Positions 24,130-37,061 of a stretch of 64,000 nucleotides of DNA are shown in pieces (the first letter of the stretch is position 1; each line of letters starts with the position of its first letter). Made by a program: the position numbers and the translations under genes. The notes beneath the pieces are model-generated. The model had not been told where the DNA came from. It worked only from the letters and a program-made list of their open reading frames with translations, and made no database searches. The DNA is from Amia ocellicauda (Eukaryota; Chordata; Actinopteri; Amiiformes; Amiidae), in the NCBI RefSeq assembly GCF_036373705.1, contig NC_089851.1, positions 42,349,470 to 42,413,469 of the forward strand, in the 5' to 3' direction.

Positions 24130-24328
24130 TGGCAAATAGGGATTGTGTTCATAAACACGCCAACCCCGAAACAACGCAAACTGAAGAACAAGAGCCCAGC
24201 TCCACCACTGCAGCTCCGCGTCTGAGCATCTGCGCATTCGCGGAAGTCCGTGTGCTCGGTGAAATGAAACCGCAGGCAACGGCGTCTCCAAAAGAAAGGG
24301 CCTAAGGCACAAACATCCCCTTCTGAAG
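24130..24328 (+). promoter_or_regulatory. Putative promoter and untranslated first exon of IMPA copy 1
   Basis: CpG content rises sharply here (CCGCGTCTGAG, ATTCGCGGAAG, GGCAACGGCGTCTCC) in otherwise CpG-poor DNA. The block ends in TCTGAAG|GTACGG, a good splice donor at 24328/24329. The coding exon 1 acceptor (TTTAGCAG) is at about 24842. No TATA box is evident, as expected for a housekeeping-type start. The transcription start was not determined. Confidence 0.5.
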
Positions 24329-24865
24329 GTACGGTTTTATTTATTTGTAGTAGCAGAACGTATTTCTTTCATTTCGTATTTATTCAACCAGTTATGTTAC
24401 AGAAATAGAGATGTTTAAACAAAGAGTATGATATCAAACCATGCCCCGGTGCAACAGCAGGAGTTGACAAGTATAACGCCGATGTCATCGTTGGGAGGGG
24501 GACGTGACACTTCAAATGCAATTCTAATACATCAGGTTTTTGATTATTTGTACAATTAAAAAAGGGGTTGAAGCTATTTATGGCTGCAGACGCTGATTGT
24601 GTTTGCATAACGACATGGTGTATTTTTGCCCTGTGCATTACATCGGGACCATTTCCCCCATTAAGCTATTCTGCAAAAGTAGTAACTTTCATTTTCTTCA
24701 GCTTGAAATTCATTCGGGTTACAGCAGCACACAATTTATGTAACTATGTAGTCAAGTCTTTAAATGGAGCATCACTATCCAATATTGGCTGTCTATCCGT
24801 TTTTATGTTATTGTTGTAACTATTTATTTCTTTATTTAGCAGCTCTTAATAACATATTAGCAACC

Positions 24866-27800
24866 ATGACAGACTCTTGGAAAGAATGCATGGACCATTG
24901 CATTGTTGTTACCCGAGAGGCTGGAAAGGTGAGTGTCTCGTTTATATTTCAATGAAATTGGTAATAAATAGCCATTACACTGAAAAAGGCTTGATTTAAG
25001 ACCTCCATCTACTGATTTTTCATCATAATTGGATCAGAGAGAGATGCTTCCTGTCATTTTTACATAACCCAAAAATCTATTACAGACCAGACTCACTTAG
25101 ATTAACTCAAATAAACACACTGACACACATTTACAGCTGCTACATAGAAACCAAACCTACTACACAGTATACTAACATACACTGTAATAAGAAAATGACA
25201 AAGCCCTTCTACAGCAAAGTCTTTAAAGTCAAACCTTCATCTCATCTCACCATTTCTGTTTACAAGAGCTGGTTAAAGTCTGAAGGGGGGAAGCTGATTG
25301 GCTGATTGGTCAGCCACTAGATAAACACATTCCTGAAATTCATATGCTGACCAATCAATCCATTAGTGTATTTCTAAAAGACCTTTAGCCCTGGTTCAAA
25401 TTAGCCTAACATTTCAGCCAGACAGATGGTAAGACCCTGACCCTGGGGACCCACTGTCTTGATGATTAGTGTTCCAACCAAGCAGAACTAATCAGAACTT
25501 TTTTTGTATTATTTTAAACAGTTGAAGATTTCAACTTAAATATAAAATTATATAAGGTAATAATTCTCCCAGGTTTTTAAGCTAAACCATTACAAAATCC
25601 AGTTATGGAAATTATTAATTACATTTAAGCAATTGAGAGCTGAATTGGACCAAAATGCCGCAGGACTCTGTGGAAACAGCAGGGTTGAGAACTGGTTACA
25701 TATGTATATCCATAATTACATATTTAGGTGTTTATGAACCTTGAGCTATTTATTATAATGCAAATGAATAAAGAAGTAGAAAAATATCAGGGGGGAACAG
25801 AGAAAACAAAATCCTGTATTTTATTAGGGTACACAGAATTACTTCAAGCAATCTAAATTCCCAAGTCTGAAATGCATTTTAGTTTACGTTAAATGCAATT
25901 AACACAATGGATGCAGTAAATTGTCTATTGATAAAATATTCACAATTATTTGTCTCTCTTATGTGCTCATTTGTTACATTTGCCTCCCACTTAATATTTT
26001 AAGTTAACTGAAACATCAAAGTCAAGTGGGTCTGAACAATCCTGTATCCTGGAATTAGTGTCAGCTGAAGATTAACACAATTGCAATCTGTACCTCCTGC
26101 AGATGGTTCGCGAGGCCCTGAAATGTGACATTTCTGTAATGTTGAAGAGTTCTCCAGTCGATCTGGTGACCGAGACTGATCAGAAAGTGGAAGCGCTGAT
26201 TATATCATCCATCAAGCAAAAGTTTCCAAATCACAGGTAATACTTTTTTTTTTTTTTTTTTTAAGCAGAGGAGACCCTAACAATTAAAAAAAAAAACACA
26301 AAGACAAAAAACATATATGCAGTTCTTGGAACAGTTACCACAGACTAAGTGATCACATTGTGGGGTTCTTTTTCACAGGGAGAAGAAACTCTGATACCAC
26401 AACTACTGGAATAGTGGGTATCCAAGTTATTAAGCCATCATCAAAGTCAATGTGCATGGTTAACAAATACTGACATATCCTGTACTACACATACACAATG
26501 TTCCAAGGGTAACAACATCTCCACATTGTAGCCGTGGTGGCGAGCCCTGTTTCTGGAGACCTCATCACATTTGGTTTCTATTCAGTTTTATAGGTGAAGA
26601 GTCTGTTGCTGCCGGAGCGCCTAGCATCCTGACAGACAACCCGACCTGGATAATCGACCCCATTGATGGCACTACAAACTTTGTGCACAGGTAAGCAATT
26701 ATGATTCTCACTTAACACAGATAGGCCAGGTTGGACAGCCATATTCAAATCAGTGTATTCGGATATCAATCAGCAGAGATCTAACTGGTATTTTGGTAGT
26801 GGTCAGAAGATTGGGGTCACTGGGTTTCACAGCAGCGGCCAAATCAAATCCCGCATCTGTAGCGTGAATGTGAATGACGCATTTATCCGATCATTCACAG
26901 TTCCTACCGTGCAGGACTTAATGCTCAAGTAATTACATCCTAAGAGGACTGACATCCTCCTCACACAATACCCAATTACCCAGTCTAATAAAAGGTTAAG
27001 GTAGTACACGGACCATAGAGTGTATACACAGAGCTAGTAATCCAAAAGCAATGTTGTTATTCGACCCTTAGAAGGATCAATCACCTGTACCCTGAAGTAC
27101 TGTGCTGCTTTTATTTTCTCAGCATCCTCAGCAGTAGATTTTCAGCTCTAAGCAACTGTAGAAGCCGGACACAAAAAGGGAGAGAGTCTCGGGTTCCAGT
27201 GGTGTCCGGGCTTTATTGGGTTCACGGGACAAAACAAAGGGGGTAAAACAAGCAAAGCAAAAAAAAAAAAAAGTCCACACAAAATAGGGGGCTCCGGGCA
27301 GTTAGGGTTGGCGGTCTCAGTCCTCCTTCTTGTTGGTTAGCTGCCCCCGTCGGCGTGGGAGAGGGATTAAATAGACAATGCACAGCTGCCGCTGATGTCA
27401 CAGTCGCCTCGGTGCTCATTGCCCGCAGCCTGTTTTCGAGGGAGCGGACAACACAGCTGCGGCACATGAGCACCTAATCAGCGAGCGTCAGCAGCAGCCG
27501 TGCCGTGACAGACAGCGGCCTGTCACAGCAACATTCTGCATGCTTTCTGATGCACGCATTGCAAACACCACCACCACCTCTCTGGGGATTGACAGTATCA
27601 CCGCCTAACTATGATTTTGCATGTGGTTTCAGTTTAGATAAATACAGGAGGAGGAAGATGTATTGGACTTGTTTACACAGTCTTTTCTGTTTTTAGAATA
27701 ATACTCAGATATTAGATTCTTTGAAGAATTTGTACAGGTATAGTTACAAGTATAGACTTGTAATTGTTCCTTTCTTAGGATCCACATCAATCAATAGATG

Positions 27801-30800
27801 GGACTGTACTGGCACAGACAAGATTGTGAAAATTAAGTGAAAGCAATGCTTTAGGGAGGTGATTACCAAACACTTGTCTGTAGCACATTATGCTCTGGTC
27901 CATGGGTGGTCTGTCCTGCACACAATCACATTAATCTCAAATCCACAAAAATATTCAGAACATAATTGTTCTGTATTGGTAATGTATTTTGTATTAGTAA
28001 TTACATTTGTTTTCCTTTGTACGAGTGCACATGTGTGTTTTATATGTAATAACATGTATGTTGGCTGTATAGCACAGGCTGCAGAGTGGGATTGGGCAGA
28101 CAGAAATCTTAATGTAACTAATAATTTGATTAATTATGAGAATTCATGTACTTCATGATAATTTAATATTTAACTTGAAATCTCCAACTGTTTAAGGTCA
28201 TTAAAAAGATCTGATTAGGCATATTATGAGATCAATGAATGGTTCATTTATGTAATTAAGAGATTGGTCTTAGAGGTTGAAGTTTGTGCGTGCAAAGTTT
28301 AACAAAGTTAAAAATCAATAAATAATAAATGTGTGGTAAATGCAACATTAGATAGTTTGTGCTTAAGTGCTTAACCTTAAGGTCAGTGATACAATTTAAG
28401 AACTAATGATCTAAGTTTTAAAACTGATTCAGGTTCTTTCACCACAACAGACACATGCTGTACAGTGTAGCATGCATTTGATGTATGTGCAGTATACATC
28501 TCCATTACACATTACAAGCACACCGATTTCAACCTCTTTTCAGAGTTTTGTAACCTAACTTTCAATAAAGGCTCTCCTATTAAACCTGATGAATGTTAAG
28601 CCAGTTTTTTGGTTTTTATTTAAGTTTTCCTGTATGGTTTTATTGCATGTTAAATAATTGGAATACTGAAGAACAAGAAACAGTGTCTAATCTGAAGAAC
28701 AAAGATGGATTTTCTTTCAACATGAGTTTTAAAACTATTCACATACTTATTTTAGCATCTTTTTATTTTGGGTGTTTTTATCCCAGAATAAGAACCATTA
28801 CAGAAGGCCACTGGGGAGACGTCGGGGTCTTTAAGATGTACTAATGTTTTTCTCTTTCCTCCCCAGATTCCCATTTGTAGCTGTGTCTATTGGCTTTGCT
28901 GTTAACAAAGAGGTAAAGATCACAAATGTAATCTCTTAACCCAGCTAACCACCAATCACAGCTTGGTGTTCAACATAGCCCACTTCCCCACAGGCACTGG
29001 CCATAGTAGTCAGCTAATCAGAACTCATTATTCGGTGTGCGTTTCGTACACACTGGACAAAAGCTATGTATACAGTCTGTCTGCCTAATAAAAAAGATTA
29101 AAAGAAATCAAGATTGAAGAAGCCGCCTGTGGTCTCTGAAGGCTTTGGAAGATTATGGATCTGTAGTCTGGACAGATTTTTGGCCAAAAAGTAAACGAAT
29201 GGGTCAATGGAATGTGACATCACAAGAGTAAAGAGACTAAATTGGCAACAGGGTGGACACAGAGCAAGAGAAGTAGATCATTGCTGAAGCAAATAAATAC
29301 TTTCCTGGATACGAGGAGACAGACAACTACATAGAAAAAGACCACAATAAGATCACAATAAGATATGAAGCATCTTACAGCTGAGAGTTTTGTGTCATGG
29401 TAATAGCCTATAGCCCATTCGTGGTAGAATGTCGGGGAGTGCTTCATTCAGCAATTTACCAACATAGGCTGAAGAAAATTATTAACTGACATGTCACATT
29501 GTAACACATCTCGTTTTCCTTCCTTTGTCTTGCAGATTGAATTTGGAATAGTGTACAGCTGCATAGAAGATAAATTGTACAGCGCCAGGAAGGGGAAAGG
29601 TGCATTTTGCAATGGAGTCCAGATAAGAGTTTCAGGACAGAAAGGTGGGTTGTCTCTGCTGTTTTTTTTTTGTTTTTTTTTAATGGGATGTTAAAGGTGA
29701 AGTTAGGGAGGAGGACAACCCCCAATTACGCTGTATTCTACTCCAAGGTCAACCAATGAGATACACCGTCACGTACACATAAATACCACTTAACAAGTTC
29801 CTTTCCCCAGCGTCAGTAGCTCACTCCCATAGCGCCGCAACCACGTTCCCTCTTGCTTAAAATCGGAACAACATCCCTCTGCCTCCCCAGTCTCTTGTAG
29901 CACTTCCTTGGCTTCACCCACCATCTGAGTCTTCATGGCCAGGCTATCGTTCCCTCAGCCGAGCGAGTTAAGGCCAAAATAACTCAATTTCTTCAATCAC
30001 TACTTCTTCCACCTACTGCTATAGGGGGTTGTCTGAACCACTGAAACTATGTATTATCATGATTGACCACTGTATCTGCAAGGGGAGAACACAGATATTT
30101 GGATCGAGAAAGCAGGGGACCTTATTATCAAATGTTCGGCTGGCATTTGTAAGGATAGGAGTGTGAGAGAGGAGTGTGGTGGAGAGTTATCCGTATCAAA
30201 GTGACCATAGCAAACATGGGTGGTGGGTTTCAGACAGAGCTCAGTAGCTGAGCCTTATGCTCACACATCTATACAGAGCTACACAATCTCTCTCTTTCCA
30301 AGCTAGTGCATTTCCACATTGTGTACAGCTTCACCCATTGCCTTGGCATAAGCACAAAATTCCAGTGGTGAAGTGGAGCTTTCTAGGATATTAGCAAAAC
30401 CGTCAAAACAGTTCCCAGTGACCTGGGGATTTAGTAATGTTATCTTTGTCTTCTTACGCAAATTATTATTTTCAGAACAACAGATCTGCCCCAGTTCTGA
30501 CTCGAATCTTGCAGACAGCCCAACTCAGACATTTTCCCCAATTACCAGTGTTTTTCTAGTGATCGTATTTTACTGGTATAGGACCAGTTGTGTAAATAAA
30601 ATAATACTTGAGCAAAAAAGCAATAATTGAAAAAATCTGACCAATGTCAGTTGACTGTGGTTGTATTGTGCTATGGTTCATTATTTAAATGGTGGAATAT
30701 AAGTATTTGTATTAGTGTAATCCAGAAACTGAAGTTTTGGACACAGGAGAAAAAGTTACACGCCAGAAAAAGTAATATGATAACAGGATAAACATTTCTC

Positions 30801-31346
30801 ATTTATCAAGAATAATATGTTTTTCTACCAGAATCAAAAGGGTCTGGGCATCACGATAAGCTGGGGTTTCTCATAGAAAAAATATTTTCAGGTTTATAAA
30901 AAGGGAGAGTGTGTAGGTGGATGGGCAGTAGGGGTTGGTGTCCCACATTAAAAAAAAAATACGTTTTGTAGGGTTGCTTTGACATGGTTGGGGGACACTG
31001 CTCTAACCCACGGAAGCCATCTTTTTCCAGATATAACCAAATCTCTGCTGTTGACCGAGTTGGGGTACAAGAAAGATTCAGAACATTTTCAAACAATGAT
31101 GTCTAACATGCAGAGGATTTTGACCATCCCAACCCATGGGTAAGCTTGACTCAACGTTCCTGGTTTATTTTCGGAACCACTAAGGAAAGCTATTATTTTT
31201 GCTCCAGTGAAACCTGTTTGTCTATGGTTTGAAGAATGAATGTTGTTCTTTGACCGCAGGAGAATTTGGTCTCGGCAAGTTTAAACTGCAGAAAACACAT
31301 GACCGTTGAATGTGCTGAACTAACATTTGTTTATTTTTTGTGTGTG

Positions 31347-31403
<57 letters not shown>

Positions 31404-34021
31404 AAGCTATGGCTTATTTTAACTTCACTGAACCTCATTACTTATAATAATATGCATTGAGATCCCAAAACTAAAAATGCGCATAGAAATAATGAATGGA
31501 ACAGCTTACTATGTTTTCACTCTAAAAACGTGCAATAATCAGATCAGCAAACCAAAATTAAAGTGCTTTACCATGTACCTATTGCTTACATTGGACCAAT
31601 AAAATAAATACAACATTGTGCTAAAATAAATACTACAAAGAAGGTGGCTTGATTTGAATGCAAATTTGTGGGCTATTATACATGTCATTTTTCTTTTGTG
31701 ATCCATTAAGACTATTGATTATTGTTGACAGTGGCACAGTGACAGTGTTTTGTCAGGTCTTTGCCAAGTGCATTTTTAGTGTGCCTAGGTTAGGCATTTT
31801 AGAATAGAAGCAATAATTGCTACAGAAAAAGCTCCCCTCACTTTGCTACTGTTGGTTAAACTTAATGGTGGGCGGACATGCAGGGAAGGGTGGGCTACAT
31901 TACATGTAATGAGGCAGCATCAATCCTACAAGAAACACAGTAACTGCAAAGGAAGTTAAGTGACCATAGTCTTTTCAGCCAGCTGCTCCAATTCAGTTTA
32001 AGTGCCAACTCATTCATGCAATCTGTTTGTGAAGGTGTGATCACCCTGTTTTACTATTTTAACAATTTTTAGATACTCTATGTCCAGTATCAATACACAC
32101 ACTATACTGAGGGCTGTCAGTTTTGACATATGTCTGCCGCCACTAGCTGCATCATTTTAAAGGAAGGCAATACCGGTTTCCAGCAGCTATACTCAGGCCA
32201 AGTGGCCCACTGGGCCAAAAAAACTGTTTTGAAACTAGCACTTTTGCTCTTGTGTGCTATGGTACATAAACAAAAAAATTACCCATTGTAGAGCAGATTT
32301 ATTCCCTCCATACACTGTTTTAGGTATATTCATATTCAACTATTAATACTAATGCTTTAGGCTAAAGCAAGTTTGATATAGCGTGATTCACACGGTATCT
32401 TAACGCGGTAAGATTTTTGGGTCCCAAAGGCAGTTATATCGGGGTATGTGTGTGTATATATACACACATTATTTTGACAGCGTGACATAGGATCTCAATG
32501 ACAGCTATGCTAAATAATTATAATAATAATGCAAAAACAATTACTGACTGTAGTGAAGCACTATTGTGTTGCCTGTTTAGCCGCAACTTGGACAGAGGAT
32601 TCTCAGTCCCCTCTCGCTACAGCAAACGGGTGTTTTGCTCACAAATTATACTGTTAACTACTCACACTGCCCTTGTAAGAAAAGCATTGCTTGCAAATGA
32701 AACTGAAAACCTTTCCATTCTCTTCAATGTTTCCTTCCGAATCCAGTTTGAATCCAAAGCTTGACTGTAGTTTTCGGCTTGTAACCCTCCAGTTTATGCA
32801 CAGATACTGTACTGTAGCTCTTGTGATGTGATGTAATTTTTCACATGATGATGATTTTACTTTATAATTTAATCATATAATTCATATAAGTCATTATAAT
32901 GAAAAAAAAGGCAGCCCTAATATGTATATCTGTGTGTGTATATAGATGTATAGAAGGAGAAAGACATGGCATATTAGAATACAAACAACATTGTCCTGGC
33001 TAAGTGTTAATTCAGGCTTTTACAATCTGGCCTGCCTAAGCATTCAGCCTGCCGTTGAGTGGCTCCTAACTCCTGACTTCTCTGCCTTACCTGCGGCCTG
33101 GTGTAGCACAGTGTAGTGATCGATCTGTGTAACAATGACTGCTGTGCATGCCCAAGGATGAGAAAATTAAGTAGAGCAGAGTAGAAAGTGTACTGAGTGA
33201 ACGCATCTAAAGGAACATCTGTGCGGTACAAAGTGTGTACAAGAGTGAGGTAGCCTTGTGGTTTGGGGCCTGTGATAAATGGAGCTGCAGCAGTTGGAGC
33301 CCAGTCTAGATTCACACCAGCCAGTTCTTGTTAAGGAATGGGAACATAAATTCAAGGTGATTTCTTTGTTTATTGTTTTTTTTTGTGTAAATATAAATAC
33401 AAATGTAAGTTAAAATGTTTTGAAGTGCTTAAAAATGTGAGTATTAACAGCATTAACATGCATTGTTATACAGTATGTATTCAGAAAAACTGTCTTGTCT
33501 GTGAATAATTTTGCAGTCATTTAGGGGGTTTTTTAACAAGAAAAAAATGGGAAGCCCTGACATAAACACAAGAGATTAATTATTATTATTGCTCTTAATC
33601 CCCTTCAGAATCCGGTGTGTTGGCAGTGCGGCTATTAACATGTGTCTGGTGGCCTCTGGAGCTGTTGATGCCTATTACCAAATCGGCATCCACTGCTGGG
33701 ACATGGCAGGAGGGGCCATCATTGTTACTGAAGCTGGAGGGGTGATAGTGGACATCGATGGTAAGAGACTATAATCTAGACATTGTGTGAACATCACCTT
33801 CACTTTGTGGTGGAGTGCGGCACCTTTAACCCTTGCTAGTGGGCTCCTCCCAGAACCCTGTAGAATGTGACTGATGGATCGTTCGTGTATGTGTTTGCTT
33901 AGGCCGCCCGTTCGATCTGATGTCTCGCAGGCTGATCACGGCCAGCTCCAAAGCCCTGGCGGACCGCATCGCTGTGGAGATCCAGCCTTTTCCATGCGGG
34001 AGAGATGACACCGAAAACTAG
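24866..34021 (+). CDS. impa1: Inositol monophosphatase 1-like, copy 1 (278 aa, eight coding exons)
   Basis: Mg-dependent, lithium-sensitive cytosolic phosphatase that hydrolyses inositol monophosphates to free myo-inositol. Exons: 24866-24928, 26103-26236, 26586-26690, 28867-28912, 29536-29644, 31031-31139, 33609-33760, 33903-34021 (TAG). All junctions are GT-AG and the phases join; total 837 nt. The protein aligns with human IMPA1 (277 aa) without gaps: Lys36, GEES with Glu70, DPIDGTTN with Asp90, Ile92, Asp93 and Thr95, and HCWD with Asp220, so all metal ligands are kept. Odd: residue 165 is Tyr (Ser in human IMPA1) and 213 is Gln (Glu in human IMPA1, Gln in IMPA2), both near the inositol ring. 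Start: Kozak-like GCAACCATGA. Intron 3 holds a solo LTR (27157-27527) and intron 6 a TA repeat. Other introns have no recognised content. Confidence 0.95.
27157..27527 (-). mobile_element. Solo LTR in intron 3 of IMPA copy 1
   Basis: A 371-bp GC-rich block flanked by the 5-bp direct duplication GCAAC (27152-27156 and 27528-27532). On the minus strand it begins TGTGACAGGCC and ends ..GGCTTCTACA, so it has TG...CA ends. It carries a TATTTAAT-like box (27366-27373) and an AATAAAG polyadenylation signal (27211-27217) in the right order. No internal retrotransposon sequence is present, so it is a recombination product. A gypsy-like (Metaviridae) origin is a guess. Confidence 0.8.
31350..31400. repeat. 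(TA)n microsatellite in intron 6 of IMPA copy 1
   Basis: Preceded by a short TG run. Confidence 0.95.
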
Positions 34022-34325
34022 GACAGCCCCATTTTTTTTTAGTTTCCCTGTAGACGATGAGTGTGACCGACTGTCACGTCAAAAATCCAACTTACGGTTG
34101 AAAAAGTAATGTTGCATTCCCGTTTTACCGATGAACGTTTTGTTTAGTAAATTTTCCCTATTGATTTATATATTTAATTAGCTGATGGAGGTTAATAAGA
34201 GTGGCCCCTTCTCTGCTCAGATTTCCTGTACTGTCTGGCGGGAGGGGAGACAGGGGCAGATGGAAAATCACCAGTATTCTTACTCTTGTGGCTTGTGGAA
34301 ACATTTGATCTGTAAACTTACAAGA

Positions 34326-34331
34326 AATAAA
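34326..34331 (+). other. Poly(A) signal of IMPA copy 1
   Basis: AATAAA about 305 bp after the stop codon. Another A-rich candidate lies near 34563. Confidence 0.5.
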
Positions 34332-34639
34332 GAACTGCAAGGATGAAAAAAATTAGAAAAACCAAGCGATGCACATAAGTCCACTGAACTGCTTTTGCTT
34401 TATTACCAGTATTAACTACTGAGATGTGCTTATGAAGAAACATTTTACAATTTGATAAATCTGTTGATATATACATGATATATCTGTAAGGCAGGTTGGT
34501 TATGATTGTTAATTTATATTTATTTTTAATCTTTTCTTTAGTTCTTTGCCATTCATTTTGTTTAATAAAAAATATTAACCACTTAAATCCAGAACAAAGC
34601 CACGGTGAGCCGGTGCATAACTCAGCAGGCACAGGGCAT

Positions 34640-34760
34640 AAGGGCAGCACAGGGCAGCGTACACACACCACTCCCACGATTACAGGGATATTTAGAGTAG
34701 CCAATCAACCTAAGCAGCCTGTCTTTTGGATGTGGGAGGAAACCAGAGCATGTGGAGAAC
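34640..34760 (-). repeat. Interspersed retroposon fragment
   Basis: ATTTAGAGTAGCCAATCAAC and GGATGTGGGAGGAAACCAGA are common fish repeat words. The same family appears in the opposite orientation at 37425-37695. Confidence 0.6.
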
Positions 34761-37061
34761 AGGCCTGTATATTTGCCTACTCTGTTTTCTGCCTGGTGTA
34801 CATATTCTCTTTTTTGTCAAGGCTTCCTGTTTTAAAAGGCTCTGAGAAAATCTGAGGCTATTTAAATTGTCACTCAAAATAGCGCTTCATTCAATTAGAC
34901 GTTCTGTAGAAAGTATAATGCAGTGAAGGGTGAATTTGTAAACCACACGTATGTAAACTCTCAGGTAAAACTGCAGATCACGCTTATACACTGAGGTGTT
35001 TCTACCTTGTTTGAGCTTTGCAGCTATTTGCAGTCAAATACCACCTTAAATACACTGGGAAAGGAACATGTACTTGCCAGCACTGGCACTGTTATTCAAA
35101 ATTGAGAATTTATTTGTATTCTGTTGTAAAATGCATTATTTGTTTGTCATGGTTATAGTTTTTGATCTCTTAATTGTAATATGTTGTAATATTTAAGATG
35201 TTCTCCCTATGGATCCTTTTTGAAATCAAAAACAAATAAACAAAGACAAAAGCACAGCTTTTGTGCTGGTTAACATTTGTGGCATTTAGCATTTAAAGGG
35301 TACATTTTATTTGAACTCAATTTAAAAGCACAGTGTTGATAATACCACCGGCATAGTTTTATACCATTCAGAGTATGCCTGAATCCGGCTCTCATTTTTA
35401 CATTAAGAACATTTTGGTTTTGGGAAGATTCTGGACTTGGCAAATCACACACTTTGCATTTAGTTTAGCTTTACTTTATGACCATCTTAATTGAAAGTAA
35501 TCACAATAAAATGTTGGTAGTCACAATCCTAGTTATCTGCATTGTAAAACGCAGATCTTGTTGTTTCTCAGTTTCTTTATCATTGTTCTGTCTTCTCCTT
35601 TTCTTTTCTGACCACTTTTTGTAAACGCATCTCCTCTTACTGTTTTTCAGCCATCAAAATTACACTTTTTTCCATTATGTCGGTAAATGGTTGTTATTAC
35701 TTTTGGTTCTAAATTGGTTGTCCAGATCCTCTTGGGACCACCAAGGACCCCAAAACATTTGATGGCTAACAACTACTGATAGATTACTTTTATCACCATA
35801 CTTACAATTGAACACTAATAGGAAACCATAGATTCGCTTTACAAATATATCATTACTTCTGACCTTTGACCTTCGCAGAGCCAGATGGGCAATACTATGT
35901 ATTACTATTTACTGGTACTATGGAAAATAAATAGGAAATCATGTATGAAGTTTTCAAAAATGCTATCTGTTTTCCCATCAGAGCAATGTATCATGGGATA
36001 TCGCCACAAGAAAAACACAATCTTTGACTGCTTATAATGCCTTACGGGTAGCATTAGAAGGTGACTATAGAACACATATGGGAAATCATATGTGCTCTAT
36101 CCATGGATGACCATGAACCTGACCTCTGCTTCAATGTCAAATGTGTTTTTTGTTTCTTTTTTGCATTTTAGGGTTAGAGATTACAAATGGGATCACAGTC
36201 ATCATATACCTTGGTCCAAATGTGTTCGTAATAAAGTTTGAACTTTGACCTTTAGGGTTATAACTTATAACTGCTTTCAGATTGAAGATCAAGTTACATT
36301 AAGTATTGGACATGTATAGGAACCATAGTTGATCTATTTGGAAATGTGCTTGATTTTGACCTTTGACCTCCCGTTTAAGGTCTAATGCAACATTTTTCCA
36401 CTTTTAGCTCTATAATGCCTCACAGAGAGGGGATAGACCCATTTTGTATTTAGAACACATACAATAAAATATATATGGGCTCTCCTTTGATATGTTCTTC
36501 AAGGTCATTTTAATGAAGGTTTAACTTCATTAAAAGGTGTTTGGATGATGAACTGCTTTTATCAATCATATCCTCTTTTAATTGGTCTTAAAACGGCCAT
36601 TTTACAACGCAGATGAAGTTTCTAAAAACGTTTTTGTAGTTAATGTCCATATAAATAAAAAGTATTTTAAAATAAAATCCAGCAAAATACATGCATAGAT
36701 GACACTTGAGTTTTTATCCTGGTGTGCACAAGTCATGTGTAGAAACCAAATACTGTATTAATCTCTTTTCACATTAGCACATTAGATAATAATAAAAAAA
36801 AAAAATGTGATGGATGGGGATGGCAGTTGTGTGCTCATTTTTGAGTGTTATTACATTATCTGTATAATTATTATCCTAACCAAAAATACAGATAACATAG
36901 TAAATCAGTAAGAAAGTTATTATGTTATTATGTTATCGGTACGTTATAAACTGCAGTTATTGTAGGGTTATTACGTTATCAGTATTTTATTACGTTATCA
37001 GTAACATGCCAAACTCTTCAAAGTTGTTACAGTCTTCTATATCCTACTACTAATCTCACAA
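34761..37061. other. Intergenic between IMPA copy 1 and the pseudogene
   Basis: No supported exon. It contains three DR1-like motifs between 35870 and 36369 and GTTATTACGTTATC-type simple repeats at about 36890-37010. Confidence 0.5.
35870..36369 (-). promoter_or_regulatory. Cluster of DR1 (nuclear-receptor type) motifs
   Basis: TGACCTTTGACCT occurs at 35870-35882 and 36357-36369, with a one-mismatch version at 36239-36251. The complement AGGTCAAAGGTCA is the perfect DR1 site bound by PPAR/RXR or HNF4. The surrounding text partly repeats (ATAGGAAACCATAG, GGAAATCAT), so these could be subunits of an old repeat instead of an enhancer. Confidence 0.35.
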
